From an uncultured Eubacteriales bacterium (lineage in GTDB: Bacteria; Bacillota; Clostridia; Oscillospirales; CAG-272): 49,379 bases of DNA. The translations under genes and the position numbers were made by a program. Within the stretch, counting starts at the first letter, position 1. Every line of letters starts with the position of its first letter. Below are positions 39,635-48,455 of the stretch, piece by piece. Location of the stretch: positions 1-49,379 of the forward strand of contig CAKRNO010000010.1 of assembly GCA_934371135.1 (NCBI GenBank). The letters run 5' to 3'. The notes under the pieces are model-generated. The model saw only the letters and a list, made by a program, of their open reading frames with translations, did not search any database and had not been told where the DNA came from.

Positions 39635-41159
39635 GGGCACGGTCATCCCGCCGGTGGACGAGACGGCGCACGGCGCCCGTGAGCGCAAGGAGCGCGGCAT
39701 AGACCGCGAGCATGAAGACCACCTCGGCGAACAGCCACGGGAGCGGTATCGTCGCGGGGTCGATCGGGAGCAGTGCGCGCACCCCCGCCGCGGCGAGAAA
39801 CGCAGCAACGGCAGGATAGACGAGCGAGCGCAGCGGTGAGTACCGGAGCCGCGCAACACGGCAGAGCCGCGCGATGCTGCACGCAAAGTTCGCCGCCTCC
39901 GCAAGGATAATGACATAGACGTACCCCACAGCACCGAGGGGCGGCAGCAGGAGCAGGACCAGCGCGATGCTCAAAAGAGAGTCGCCGATATTGACCCACA
40001 TGGTATAGACCTGTTCGCCGAGCCCTTTCAGGGCGCAGTCCGTCACATGATCGAGGAACATGAGCGGGATGACGGGAGAGAGCATCCGGATGAGATCTCC
40101 TGCCGCCTCGCTGTGGTAGACCGCGATCCCGAAATCCCGTGCAAGCACAAAAAGCACGCCGGCGCACCCGACGGCAAACACCGTCGTCAGGTGCAGCGCC
40201 CGCGACGCGATGCGATCGATGCGCAGCTGCTCACCGCGGGCGCGGTGCTCCGCGAACACGGGGACGAGCAGACCCGCGAAGGAGGCGAGGACCGCCATCG
40301 GATAGAGCACGACGGGGAGCGCCATGCCGTCCAGCACCCCATAGGAAGCGAGCGCCTCCTCCATCGATCTGCCGCCCCGCACGAGGGCGCGCGGTATGAG
40401 CAGATGCTCGACCGTGATGAGCCCCGAGCGGATGTAAGCGGAAAACGCGATGGGGAGCGCGATGTGCAGAAGGCGCGGCAGCATCCCGCCCGTCTCCCCG
40501 CCGACCCCGCGGATATGGTGGCGGCGGTCGATCAGGTATTGCAGGGCGAGGGCGATACAGCTGATTACCTGTGCGATCGCCGCGCCGCCGACGACGGCGG
40601 CGCAGGTGTAGGTCATCCCGCGCGGGAGCGCCAGGGTAAGCAGGTAGACCGTGATCAGGATCCGGAGCCCCTGCTCTGCCATCTGTGTCAGGGAGTTGCC
40701 CAGAACTCTGCGCACCGCGGTGAAATAACCGCTCATCACAGCGCACAGGGCGATGGGGATCAGGGTCAGCGCCTGGATGCGGATGGAGAGCACCGTGCGG
40801 GCGTCATGCAGAACGCCGGTCGCGAACAGGGGCGCCCCCGCAAAGAGCACGATGCCGCCGACCCCGCCGAACAGGAGCGCGTACCAGAGGGCGTGCCGCA
40901 GCGCCGCGCGGGCGCTCGAGGGTTCTCCTCTGCCGAGCGTCTCGGATACCAGCCTTGTGACCGCCAGCTGCACCCCCGAGGTCGCGAAGGTGACGGCGAA
41001 GCCGTACAGGCTCCCGACCAGGGCAAAGAGCCCCATGCCCTCTGCCCCGATGGTCCGCACCAGATACGCATTATAGCTGACCGCAACGGTGCGCATGATG
41101 AGCGCGGACGCCGAAAGAAAGCAAGCGTTTCTGACAAATTCCCTCATCCGTCCCGACAT
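39621..41159 (-). CDS. SpoVB/MurJ-type polysaccharide flippase
   Basis: A 512-residue protein of the MOP flippase superfamily with about 14 predicted membrane helices, matching Bacillus SpoVB (about 518 residues), which moves lipid-linked precursors during spore cortex synthesis. The N-terminus MSGRMREFVRNACFLSASAL and the helix-loop GAEGMGLFALVGSLYGFAVT fit this family. The ATG at 41159 is chosen because GGAGGGG lies four bases upstream. A sigma-E-like promoter lies about 50 bp upstream. Other members flip peptidoglycan or capsule units, so the cortex role is likely but not certain. Confidence 0.85.
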   Translation of the reverse strand: MSGRMREFVRNACFLSASALIMRTVAVSYNAYLVRTIGAEGMGLFALVGSLYGFAVTFATSGVQLAVTRLVSETLGRGEPSSARAALRHALWYALLFGGVGGIVLFAGAPLFATGVLHDARTVLSIRIQALTLIPIALCAVMSGYFTAVRRVLGNSLTQMAEQGLRILITVYLLTLALPRGMTYTCAAVVGGAAIAQVISCIALALQYLIDRRHHIRGVGGETGGMLPRLLHIALPIAFSAYIRSGLITVEHLLIPRALVRGGRSMEEALASYGVLDGMALPVVLYPMAVLASFAGLLVPVFAEHRARGEQLRIDRIASRALHLTTVFAVGCAGVLFVLARDFGIAVYHSEAAGDLIRMLSPVIPLMFLDHVTDCALKGLGEQVYTMWVNIGDSLLSIALVLLLLPPLGAVGYVYVIILAEAANFACSIARLCRVARLRYSPLRSLVYPAVAAFLAAAGVRALLPIDPATIPLPWLFAEVVFMLAVYAALLALTGAVRRLVHRRDDRALDII

Positions 41160-41209
41160 GGTACCCCTCCCCCGAAACGACTGCCCGCCGCCCGGCGGGG
41201 TGTCCCCAC

Positions 41210-41239
41210 AGTATATGGACAGCGGGTGGGAAAAATTCC
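41210..41239 (-). promoter_or_regulatory. Sigma-E-like promoter of the SpoVB-like gene
   Basis: On the minus strand CATATACT (41217-41210) resembles the sigma-E -10 box CATACANT. GGAATTTTT (41239-41231) lies 13 bp upstream where the -35 is expected. No sigma-A -35 is present. Confidence 0.35.
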
Positions 41240-41307
41240 GCACGGCTCCCCTCTTTTGACTTGTTTCGCCCCCCAGGGATGCTACCATGATGGCGGAGGT
41301 ACGAACG

Positions 41308-42123
41308 ATGGAATGCACAGTCAGAACCAAATCGGCGGAGGAAGAGATCGACCCCGCCATGATCTTACCCAATCCGGCACAGCCGCGGCGCGACTTTTCC
41401 GAGGACGAGCTGTATCAGCTCGCGGACAGCATCCGTCGGTACGGCATCCTGCAACCGCTGACCGTGCGCCGACGCCACGGAGAGGCGGGTATGTGCTACG
41501 AGCTCATCGCGGGTGAGCGGCGCCTGCGCGCCGCGGTCATCGCGGGGCTCGCCCGCGTCCCCTGCCGCGTCCTCTCCATCTCCGAGGAGCAGAGCGCGGA
41601 GCTCGCCATCATCGAGAACATCCAGCGGCGCGACCTCACCCCTTTTGAGGAGGCGGCGGCGATCGCCCTGCTGCGCCGGCAGTACGGCGTGACGCAGGAG
41701 GAGCTCGGAGAGCGTCTCTCGGTCTCACAGTCCTATATCGCCAACAAGCTGCGGCTCCTGCGGCTCTCGGAGGACGAACAGCAGGATCTGCTCGCCGCCG
41801 GGCTCACAGAGCGCCACGCCCGGGCGCTCCTGCGCCTGGAAGACAAGAAGAAGCGGCGCGCCGCTCTCAACCACGTCATCGCCAAAAGTCTCAACGTCGC
41901 GCAGACCGAACGCTACGTCGAGGAGCTGCTCGCACGCGACGGGGGCGGCAAGCGGCAGAGCGTCAAGGGCTCCATCGCCGACCTCCGCCTGTTCTATAAC
42001 TCCCTCAACCGCGCGCTCCACATCATGCGCGGCGCCGGGATGCAGACCAACTGCGAGAAAAAAGAGACCGAGGACGGCGTTGAGCTCACCATCTTCATCC
42101 GCAAAAAGCAGTCGCATACATAA
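41308..42123 (+). CDS. ParB-family DNA-binding protein, Noc-like
   Basis: A 271-residue ParB/Noc protein. The N-terminal CTPase/ParB domain has PNPAQPRRDF, ELIAGERRLRAAVIAGL and ELAIIENIQRRDLTPFEEA. The helix-turn-helix reads LGERLSVSQSYIANKLRLLR, whose QSxxANKLRLL stretch matches Noc (nucleoid occlusion protein) better than Spo0J/ParB. A short C-terminal dimerisation domain ends with IFIRKKQ. No ParA is adjacent, and I see no parS or Noc-box sequence. The ATG at 41308 is chosen because GGAGGT lies seven bases upstream. The promoter is not clear. Confidence 0.88.
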   Translation: MECTVRTKSAEEEIDPAMILPNPAQPRRDFSEDELYQLADSIRRYGILQPLTVRRRHGEAGMCYELIAGERRLRAAVIAGLARVPCRVLSISEEQSAELAIIENIQRRDLTPFEEAAAIALLRRQYGVTQEELGERLSVSQSYIANKLRLLRLSEDEQQDLLAAGLTERHARALLRLEDKKKRRAALNHVIAKSLNVAQTERYVEELLARDGGGKRQSVKGSIADLRLFYNSLNRALHIMRGAGMQTNCEKKETEDGVELTIFIRKKQSHT

Positions 42124-42224
42124 AACGGCCCGGCGGCAGAGACGTGCCGCCGGGCGATGGCTTTATACACACGGCAGACGCACCAGCCCCGCCGCAGTCG
42201 CAGAGTCCGCTCTGCCACACCTCC

Positions 42225-42255
42225 GGCAGACCCCGAAAAGGGTCTGCCCTTTTTA
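42225..42255 (+). terminator. Terminator of the Noc-like gene
   Basis: A perfect 9-bp stem GGCAGACCC/GGGTCTGCC with a 6-base loop, followed by CTTTTTAT. Another GC hairpin without a T-run lies at 42128-42155, directly after the stop codon. Confidence 0.85.
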
Positions 42256-42310
42256 TGTCCCGTTTGCGGGACAAAATACGCACGCAAGCCCCGGCAGGGA
42301 GGGTGTTCAC

Positions 42311-42339
42311 TTGACACCCGCGCGTGCACGGTGTAGAAT
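42311..42339 (+). promoter_or_regulatory. Promoter of the regulator-addB operon
   Basis: TTGACA at 42311-42316, a 17-bp spacer and TAGAAT at 42334-42339. Confidence 0.88.
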
Positions 42340-42375
42340 AAAAGCGAATTCTAATACATTAAAGGAGGGCTCGCC

Positions 42376-42963
42376 ATGCGTTACGATGCCTGCATCCTCT
42401 CGCGCGATCCGGCGTTCGCGCAATTCCTGCGGCTGACACTGAAGCAGCGGCTCTCCTCCGTGGTCATCTCGGCAGGCACCGTCCCGCCGCCGGACGCAGC
42501 GCGCTACGTCGTCGATCTCGACACCTGCCCCCTCCCCGAGGGGCTCACGGGCGAGGTGCTCTGCACGGCGAGGAACGGCACGCGCCCGGAGGGCTCGCCC
42601 TATCTCTGGGCGGATCGACCGTTCCGCCCGACGCGTCTCCTCGCCCTGTTCGGGCTTGTGGACGAGGTCGGCGGGCAGGATCTCTCGCTCATCCCCGACC
42701 GGCACGCCGTGCGCCTCGGGCGGGAGGAGATCCCCCTCTCGACGACCGAATACGCCCTGCTCGCCGCCCTCGACGGAGCGGGAGGCGACTACCTGACGCG
42801 CGCGGAGCTGCTGCGCGCGGTGTGGGGCGACAGCGAGGAGGATGACGGCATCGTCGGGGTATACATCCACTACCTGCGCCGCAAGATCGAAAACGACGGC
42901 GTCAAGCGCATATTCTCCTCGCGCGGGCGGGGATACAAGCTCGGGAGGAATACGGAATGCTGA
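42376..42963 (+). CDS. Orphan response-regulator-like protein with degenerate receiver domain
   Basis: A 195-residue protein. The C-terminal ~95 residues are a PhoB/OmpR winged-helix DNA-binding domain (EIPLSTTEYALLAALDGAGG, YIHYLRRKIEND, IFSSRGRGYKLG). The N-terminal ~100 residues look like a receiver domain that has lost function: the Asp pair at the first strand is reduced to one (ILSRDPAFAQ), the usual signalling Lys is Arg (DRPFRPTRLL), and only VVDLDTCPLP recalls the phosphorylation site. No histidine kinase is adjacent. AAAGGAGG precedes the ATG. It overlaps addB by seven bases, so it may regulate or be co-produced with the repair nuclease. Confidence 0.85.
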   Translation: MRYDACILSRDPAFAQFLRLTLKQRLSSVVISAGTVPPPDAARYVVDLDTCPLPEGLTGEVLCTARNGTRPEGSPYLWADRPFRPTRLLALFGLVDEVGGQDLSLIPDRHAVRLGREEIPLSTTEYALLAALDGAGGDYLTRAELLRAVWGDSEEDDGIVGVYIHYLRRKIENDGVKRIFSSRGRGYKLGRNTEC

Positions 42964-45900
42964 CAATGATCCTCGGTGATGCCGGGAGCGGAAAGACCAC
43001 TGCGGTGGCAGACGCTGTCGCGACGGCGCTCGCCGACGGGCGGCGCATATTTCTCATTGTCCCCGAGCAGGAAACGGTCTCCTGCGAGCGGATGATGGCA
43101 GAGCGGCTGCCCGCCGCCGCCCCTCTGACCTTTGAAGTCACCAATTTCACACGGCTGTCGGATACGGTCTTCCGTAAAACGGGCGGTCTCGCGGCAAAGC
43201 CGGCGGGCGCCGCCGCCGAGCAGATTCTCATGTGGCGCACGCTCGTCGGGCTCTCCCCTCTGCTCAAAACCATGAAAGAACGCCCGAACATCGGCACGGT
43301 CGAGCGGATGCGCGAGGTCATGGCAGAGCTGCGCGCCGCGCGGCTGGATACTGCCGCGCTCCGCGCCGCCGCACAGAATGTGCAGGACCCGGCGCTCGCC
43401 GACAAGCTCGCCGATTACGCCCTCATCGCCGAAACCTACCGTGCACTGCACGGTGAAGCGTACACCGGCACCGCCGACCGGCTCGACCGGCTCGCGGAAA
43501 TGCTCACACGCTACCGCCCCCTGGACGGCTATGACCTTTACGTTGACGGGTTCTCAAGTTTCACGGAGCAACAGTACGCCGTCCTCGCGGCGCTCATCGA
43601 ACAAACGGACGTCACCGTCACCCTCTGCCTGCCGGACGACGCGCCGCACCAGATTTCGGCGGCGGATGCCCTGCATACCCTCGAGCGGCTCTCGCGCATG
43701 GCGGGAGAGCGGTCGGTACCCGTACGCAAAACGGTCCTGACAGGGCGTCGGCGCTGCCGATCGGCAGTCACGGACTTTATCGCCCCGCGGCTGTTCCGCG
43801 CGGATTATGCGTCGCTCGCACCGTGGGCGGGGGCGCCCGACGATGCCCTGCGCCTCGTCGAGGCGTACGACCCGATGGAGGCATCCGACTTTGTGGCGTC
43901 GGATATTCTGCGCCGTGTCGGCGCGGAGGAAGCGCGTTTCTGCGATTTCACGGTCGTCTGCTCGACGAGCGCCTACCGCGACGTCATCGACGCGGCGCTC
44001 CGCAAGTGCGGGATCCCCTATTTCTTCTCGGTGCGCGATACGCTCCTGACCGCCGAACCGGTCAAGCTCATCCTCGCCGCACTCTCCATCATCGCCGGGG
44101 ACTGGCGCCGGGAGGACGTCATCGCCTACCTCAAATGTCCGCTCTCCGGGATTGCGCCGGACGATACGGACGCCCTCGCCCTCTACGCGGAGACCTGGGA
44201 CATCGAGGGGGCAGGCTTGCGCTCACCCACCGACTGGAATATGTCCCCGGACGGTTACGGTGAACCGCACACAAACGGGCGCAGGATCTATAACCGCGCG
44301 TTTCTCGACCGCGTCAACCGCACGCGCCGGCAGTATCTCCCCCCGCTCACTGCGCTATCGGAGGTGCTCCTGCATGACAGCACGACCCCGGGGCGGCTCC
44401 GCGCCATCACGGAATTTCTCCTGACGCTCCGCCTGCCGGAGGCGCTCGACCAACGGGCGGAGGAGCTGCGCCTTTCGGGGGACACCGTCGCGGCGGAAGA
44501 CGCCGCCCGCATCTGGGATGTCATCTGCGACACGTTTGACACCCTCACAGCGCTCGCCGGAGACACGGCGATGACCCTCGCGGAATTCACCGACCTACTG
44601 AAGCTCCTTTTCCGCGCCGTCACGCTCGGGCAGATTCCCGCAAGCACGAACGAAGTGACCATCGCCGACCCCGCCACCGTGCGCTCCGGAAGTACCCGCC
44701 ATGTCTATCTGCTCGGCACCGCCGAGGGCGTCTTCCCCAAAAATGTGTCGGAAGGGCGTTCCTTTACGGAGACCGAGCGCGAGGCGCTCCTCGCCGCCGG
44801 GGTCAACGCCACCGACGCGACCGATCTGCGCGCCGCGCGGGAGCTGTTCGCCTTTTATCGGGCGCTGATGCTCCCGACCGACACCGCCACCGTCATCTGG
44901 ACACGCGCCGACACCGCTCTCTGTCCGACCGCTCCGTCCGAGGCGGTACGTCGCCTCTGCACACTATTGGGGCAGGACTACCCGGTCCTGAAGCCGGCGC
45001 TGACCACCTCCCCCGAGGCTTTAGTGGCGCCCGCGCTCGCGAGAGAACGTCTCGGGCAGATGGCAGGGACGCCGCTGGGCGCGGCGGCGTATGCCGCCCT
45101 CGGGTACGGCGACCGTAGCGGCGCACCGAGCTACCGGAACGACGCACTCTCCTTGTCCGGTGATGCCGCCGCCAAGCAGTATCCGGGTGACCTGCGCCTT
45201 TCGCAGTCCCGCATCCAGAGCTACAAAAAGTGCCCCCTCTCCGACTTCTGCAACTATGTAATACGGCTCCGCGAGCCGGAGCGCGCCGCCTTCCGCTCCG
45301 ACACCGCCGGTACCTTTGTGCACGCTGTGCTCGAGCAATTCCTGCGCCGCGCAGCAACGGAGGGGCTGGATTACCGCTGCATCACGCCGCAGGAGCAGGA
45401 AAAACTCCTCGACGAGGTGTTCCCCGCCGTCATTTCCGAAACTCTGCCTAAGGGAGAGGAACACAAACCGCGCGTCGCGCACCAGCTCGCGCGGCTCCGG
45501 CGCATCACGGCCGCCATCGTCGCCCGCATCTGCGAGGGGTTCACGCACACGGCGTTCGAGCCCGTATTTGAGGAGTTGCGCATCGACGACGATGACCCCG
45601 AGACCCCCAACCCCTACACCATCCTCGCCGACGACGGGAGACGCCTGCGGATGTACGGCGTCATCGACCGCGTGGACGCCTACCGTGCGGACGGCAATGC
45701 CTATGTCCGCGTGGTGGACTACAAGACGGGCAGCAAGCTCTACAACGAAAAGGAGTCCGTCGAGAAAAACGACTTCCAGCTGCTGCTGTATCTCTCCGCC
45801 CTGCTCGCGACCGACACCCCCGACTTCCGCCGGAGAATGGGCGTCAGCGAGAGGGGAGCCCTCCTGCCGGGCGGCGCCGTCTATCTCGGCTCTCTCGCCA

Positions 45901-46226
45901 GGGACGCGGCCACGACCGCCCCGCCGCAGCGGACGGATGACGGGCGCGTGGCGAACGCCTCTCCCGTCACAGAAAGCGGCTACTATTTTGACCCGGCGCA
46001 TCTCGGAGCTGCCTTCGACACACCGGTCACCGGCAAAAAGAGCGGCGGCTGTATCTTCCGGGAAACGGAGGAGCTCGCCTCCATGATCGAAACGGCGGAA
46101 AGAGAGCTGCGTCTCACCGCCGCCGCGATGACGGGCGGCGTCATCTCTGCCAAGCCGCAAAAGGGCGACCACAGCCACTGCGACTACTGTTCTTTCCGCG
46201 CCGTCTGCCGTGCGACGCAAAACTGA
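42957..46226 (+). CDS. addB: ATP-dependent helicase/nuclease subunit B
   Basis: A 1089-residue AddB-type protein of the double-strand-break resection complex AddAB. The N-terminal Walker A is GDAGSGKTT (about residues 7-15). The C-terminal RecB-like nuclease has GVIDRVDAY and VVDYKTG (Asp921, Lys923). The iron-sulfur cluster ligands are Cys759 (KKCPLSDF), Cys1075, Cys1078 and Cys1084 (CDYCSFRAVC). Length fits the family (about 1150 in Bacillus). The start lies eight bases after GGAGG, overlapping the upstream regulator. AddA, normally the next gene, is not here: a terminator and a convergent thymidine kinase gene follow. Confidence 0.94.
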   Translation: MLTMILGDAGSGKTTAVADAVATALADGRRIFLIVPEQETVSCERMMAERLPAAAPLTFEVTNFTRLSDTVFRKTGGLAAKPAGAAAEQILMWRTLVGLSPLLKTMKERPNIGTVERMREVMAELRAARLDTAALRAAAQNVQDPALADKLADYALIAETYRALHGEAYTGTADRLDRLAEMLTRYRPLDGYDLYVDGFSSFTEQQYAVLAALIEQTDVTVTLCLPDDAPHQISAADALHTLERLSRMAGERSVPVRKTVLTGRRRCRSAVTDFIAPRLFRADYASLAPWAGAPDDALRLVEAYDPMEASDFVASDILRRVGAEEARFCDFTVVCSTSAYRDVIDAALRKCGIPYFFSVRDTLLTAEPVKLILAALSIIAGDWRREDVIAYLKCPLSGIAPDDTDALALYAETWDIEGAGLRSPTDWNMSPDGYGEPHTNGRRIYNRAFLDRVNRTRRQYLPPLTALSEVLLHDSTTPGRLRAITEFLLTLRLPEALDQRAEELRLSGDTVAAEDAARIWDVICDTFDTLTALAGDTAMTLAEFTDLLKLLFRAVTLGQIPASTNEVTIADPATVRSGSTRHVYLLGTAEGVFPKNVSEGRSFTETEREALLAAGVNATDATDLRAARELFAFYRALMLPTDTATVIWTRADTALCPTAPSEAVRRLCTLLGQDYPVLKPALTTSPEALVAPALARERLGQMAGTPLGAAAYAALGYGDRSGAPSYRNDALSLSGDAAAKQYPGDLRLSQSRIQSYKKCPLSDFCNYVIRLREPERAAFRSDTAGTFVHAVLEQFLRRAATEGLDYRCITPQEQEKLLDEVFPAVISETLPKGEEHKPRVAHQLARLRRITAAIVARICEGFTHTAFEPVFEELRIDDDDPETPNPYTILADDGRRLRMYGVIDRVDAYRADGNAYVRVVDYKTGSKLYNEKESVEKNDFQLLLYLSALLATDTPDFRRRMGVSERGALLPGGAVYLGSLARDAATTAPPQRTDDGRVANASPVTESGYYFDPAHLGAAFDTPVTGKKSGGCIFRETEELASMIETAERELRLTAAAMTGGVISAKPQKGDHSHCDYCSFRAVCRATQN

Positions 46227-46259
46227 CGCTAAAAGTGCGGTTCCGCTCACTGAAAAAGA

Positions 46260-46293
46260 CGGGGAGGAGCCGTAAAAATACGGCTCCTCCCCG
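46260..46293 (-). terminator. GGAGGAGCCG-type hairpin with T-run on the minus strand
   Basis: A perfect 15-bp stem (46260-46274 with 46279-46293) around AAAA, followed on the minus strand by TCTTTTT. It resembles the hairpin at 18982-19017. Confidence 0.72.
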
Positions 46294-46297
46294 AAAA

Positions 46298-46328
46298 ACA
46301 GCCGCGGCAGATGCCGCGGCTGTTTTTT
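46298..46328. terminator. Bidirectional terminator between addB and tdk
   Basis: A perfect 12-bp stem ACAGCCGCGGCA/TGCCGCGGCTGT with a 2-base centre and six T on the plus strand; TTTTTC follows on the minus strand. Confidence 0.92.
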
Positions 46329-46380
46329 GAAGATCCGCACCGGCTGACAAGCCGGAAAACAGTGCATACCCCACGGGCGG

Positions 46381-46977
46381 TCAGGTGAAAATTCCCTTTG
46401 CTTCCTGCTGCGCACGACGGGTGAGCCAGCAGCGCCGACACATCGCCTGGTATCGACCGTTCCCCCCGAGGCAGACCTGCTCACCGTGATAAAGCACGTT
46501 ACCGGCATCGTCAAAGCGCGCGTTGACCGTCGCCTTGGCACCGCACCGGCAGACCGACTTGATCTCCGAGATGGACTCTGCGATCTCAAAGAGACGCCGC
46601 GAGCCCGGGAACAGGTGCGTGAGAAAATCCGTCGCGAGCCCGAAGCACAGGACAGGGATATTGAAGTCAATGACGATCTGTCCGAGCTGGTCAACCTGCT
46701 CCGGCGAGAGGAACTGACATTCATCTACAATGATGACGTCGGACGTACGGTACTCCCCTGCATACAGCGCGTAGAGATCACAGTCGAGCGGCACCGAAAG
46801 CGCAGGGGCAGAGAGCCCGATGCGGGAATGGACGACGTTGACGCCGTCGCGCGTGTCGGTCAGCGGCTTGATGAGCATGACCTTCATGCCGCGTTCTTCA
46901 TAATTGAATTTTGTGATGAGCGCCTGGGCGGTCTTGGAGCACCCCATCGCGCCGTATTTAAAATACAGTTTAGCCAT
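46381..46977 (-). CDS. tdk: Thymidine kinase
   Basis: A 198-residue type II thymidine kinase that phosphorylates thymidine to dTMP in pyrimidine salvage. Motifs are the P-loop YGAMGCSKT near residue 10, VIIVDECQFL (Walker B region) and zinc cysteines in SVCRCGAKA and MCRRCW. The length matches the family. The ribosome binding site is weak (GAAAGAAG). It lies 68 bp after the nucleoside phosphorylase gene, on the same strand. Confidence 0.95.
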   Translation of the reverse strand: MAKLYFKYGAMGCSKTAQALITKFNYEERGMKVMLIKPLTDTRDGVNVVHSRIGLSAPALSVPLDCDLYALYAGEYRTSDVIIVDECQFLSPEQVDQLGQIVIDFNIPVLCFGLATDFLTHLFPGSRRLFEIAESISEIKSVCRCGAKATVNARFDDAGNVLYHGEQVCLGGNGRYQAMCRRCWLTRRAQQEAKGIFT

Positions 46978-47045
46978 TTCGGACTTCTTTCCGTTTTATT
47001 TCAGTGAGAAACGCGCCGCGCCGACCGCGGCACCTCTTAAGATCG

Positions 47046-48353
47046 TTATTCAACTCTCTCAAAGATCAGGGGGCGGGGCGCAGGTGGGTCTATCCCGATC
47101 TGCACCGCCCGCAAAAAACGCCGCTCCGCCTCGTCAAGAGAGGCTTCTGCCGACGTATAGAGCGTGGCGATCCGCTCTCCCTTTGTCACAGCCTCCCCGG
47201 TCTTTTTATCAAGCACAAAACCAGCCGACATATCGATAACGCCGTCGATGGTATTCCGCCCGGCACCCAGCGTGAGACTGACCTCGCCGAGCTCCTCCGT
47301 GTCCATGTGTGTGATATAGCCGCTCCCTGGCGCAAAAATCTCCCGTTGATAGGGTGCACGCGGGAAACGGGAGGTATCCGCGACGAAGGCGGGGTCACCG
47401 CCCTGCACGCGCACCATCTCCGCAAGCTTCCGGAGCGCTCTGCCGCTCGAAATCGCTTCATTGACCATTTCACGGCAGGTATCACGGTCACCCATACCGG
47501 CAAGTGTAAGCATCTCGGTCGCGAGCGCGACGGTCAATGCCCGGAAGTCCTCGGGGCCCTCACCGCGCAGGGTATCGATCGCCTCGATGACCTCCAGCGA
47601 GTTCCCCACCGCGCGCCCGAGGGGCGCGTCCATGTCGGTGATGAGGGCGCACATTTTCTTGCCCGCGCGCTTGCCGATATCGACCATAAGCCGCGCGAGG
47701 GTACGGCTGTCCTCCAGCGTTTTCATAAAGCTGCCGCTGCCCGTCTTGACGTCCAGGACGATGCAGTCGTCGTTCGCCGCGAGTTTCTTCCCCATGATGC
47801 TTGCCGCGATGAGCGGCATACTGTCCACCGTCGCCGTCACGTCCCGCAGGGCGTAGAGCTTCTTGTCGGCGGGGGCAAGGGTCGCCGTCTGCCCGATGAT
47901 GGCGATGCCGGTCTCGGCGACAGCACGCTCAAACTCCTCCGTCGAGAGGTCGGTGCGGAAGCCCGCGATCGCCTCCAGCTTATCGACTGTGCCGCCCGTA
48001 TGCCCGAGCCCTCTGCCGCTCATCTTCGCGACCTTGAGCCCGAGGGAGGCAACGATCGGTGCGACGGCGATACTGGTCTTGTCTCCGACGCCGCCGGTCG
48101 AGTGTTTATCCACGCGCAGGGAGCAGATATGCGAAAGGTCGAGGATCGCGCCGGAATCGCGCACGGCGAGCGTCAGATCCGTCGTTTCCCGCAGGTCCAT
48201 CCCGCGGAAATAAATTGCCATCAGAAGCGCGGACGCCTGGTAGTCCGGTATCTCCCCTGCCGTATAGCCTGCGACGAACGCGCGGATCTCCTCCGTCGTG
48301 AGGGTACCGCCGTCCCGTTTCTTCTTGATCAGGTCATACATCCGGAGTGCCAT
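47046..48353 (-). CDS. pdp: Pyrimidine-nucleoside phosphorylase
   Basis: A 435-residue phosphorylase that cleaves uridine, deoxyuridine or thymidine with phosphate to base and (deoxy)ribose-1-phosphate. The family signature SGRGLGHTGGTVDKLEAI is intact, and HSTGGVGDKTSIAVAP forms the phosphate-binding region; VKTGSGSFMKT follows. The length is right for the pdp/deoA group. The ATG at 48353 is preceded by GGGGAG at about ten bases. It is flanked by a nucleoside-type permease upstream and tdk downstream, a pyrimidine salvage cluster. Confidence 0.95.
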   Translation of the reverse strand: MALRMYDLIKKKRDGGTLTTEEIRAFVAGYTAGEIPDYQASALLMAIYFRGMDLRETTDLTLAVRDSGAILDLSHICSLRVDKHSTGGVGDKTSIAVAPIVASLGLKVAKMSGRGLGHTGGTVDKLEAIAGFRTDLSTEEFERAVAETGIAIIGQTATLAPADKKLYALRDVTATVDSMPLIAASIMGKKLAANDDCIVLDVKTGSGSFMKTLEDSRTLARLMVDIGKRAGKKMCALITDMDAPLGRAVGNSLEVIEAIDTLRGEGPEDFRALTVALATEMLTLAGMGDRDTCREMVNEAISSGRALRKLAEMVRVQGGDPAFVADTSRFPRAPYQREIFAPGSGYITHMDTEELGEVSLTLGAGRNTIDGVIDMSAGFVLDKKTGEAVTKGERIATLYTSAEASLDEAERRFLRAVQIGIDPPAPRPLIFERVE

Positions 48354-48397
48354 AAAACAAACTCTCCCCTTTCATCAGGACAATATTCCGAGACGCG

Positions 48398-48422
48398 CGG
48401 CGCCCGCCATAAGCGGGCGCCG
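48398..48422. other. GC-rich hairpin between permease and phosphorylase genes
   Basis: A perfect 10-bp stem CGGCGCCCGC/GCGGGCGCCG with a 5-base loop and no T-run. It could be an mRNA stabiliser or processing site within the salvage cluster rather than a terminator. Confidence 0.5.
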
Positions 48423-48455
48423 TCGTCGGTCTCCGCACCGGTGCCGAAGCCCGGG

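Noticed and set aside
42128..42155. Hairpin directly after the Noc-like gene as its terminator
   Set aside because: The stem is strong but has no T-run on either strand; the hairpin at 42225 is the better terminator.
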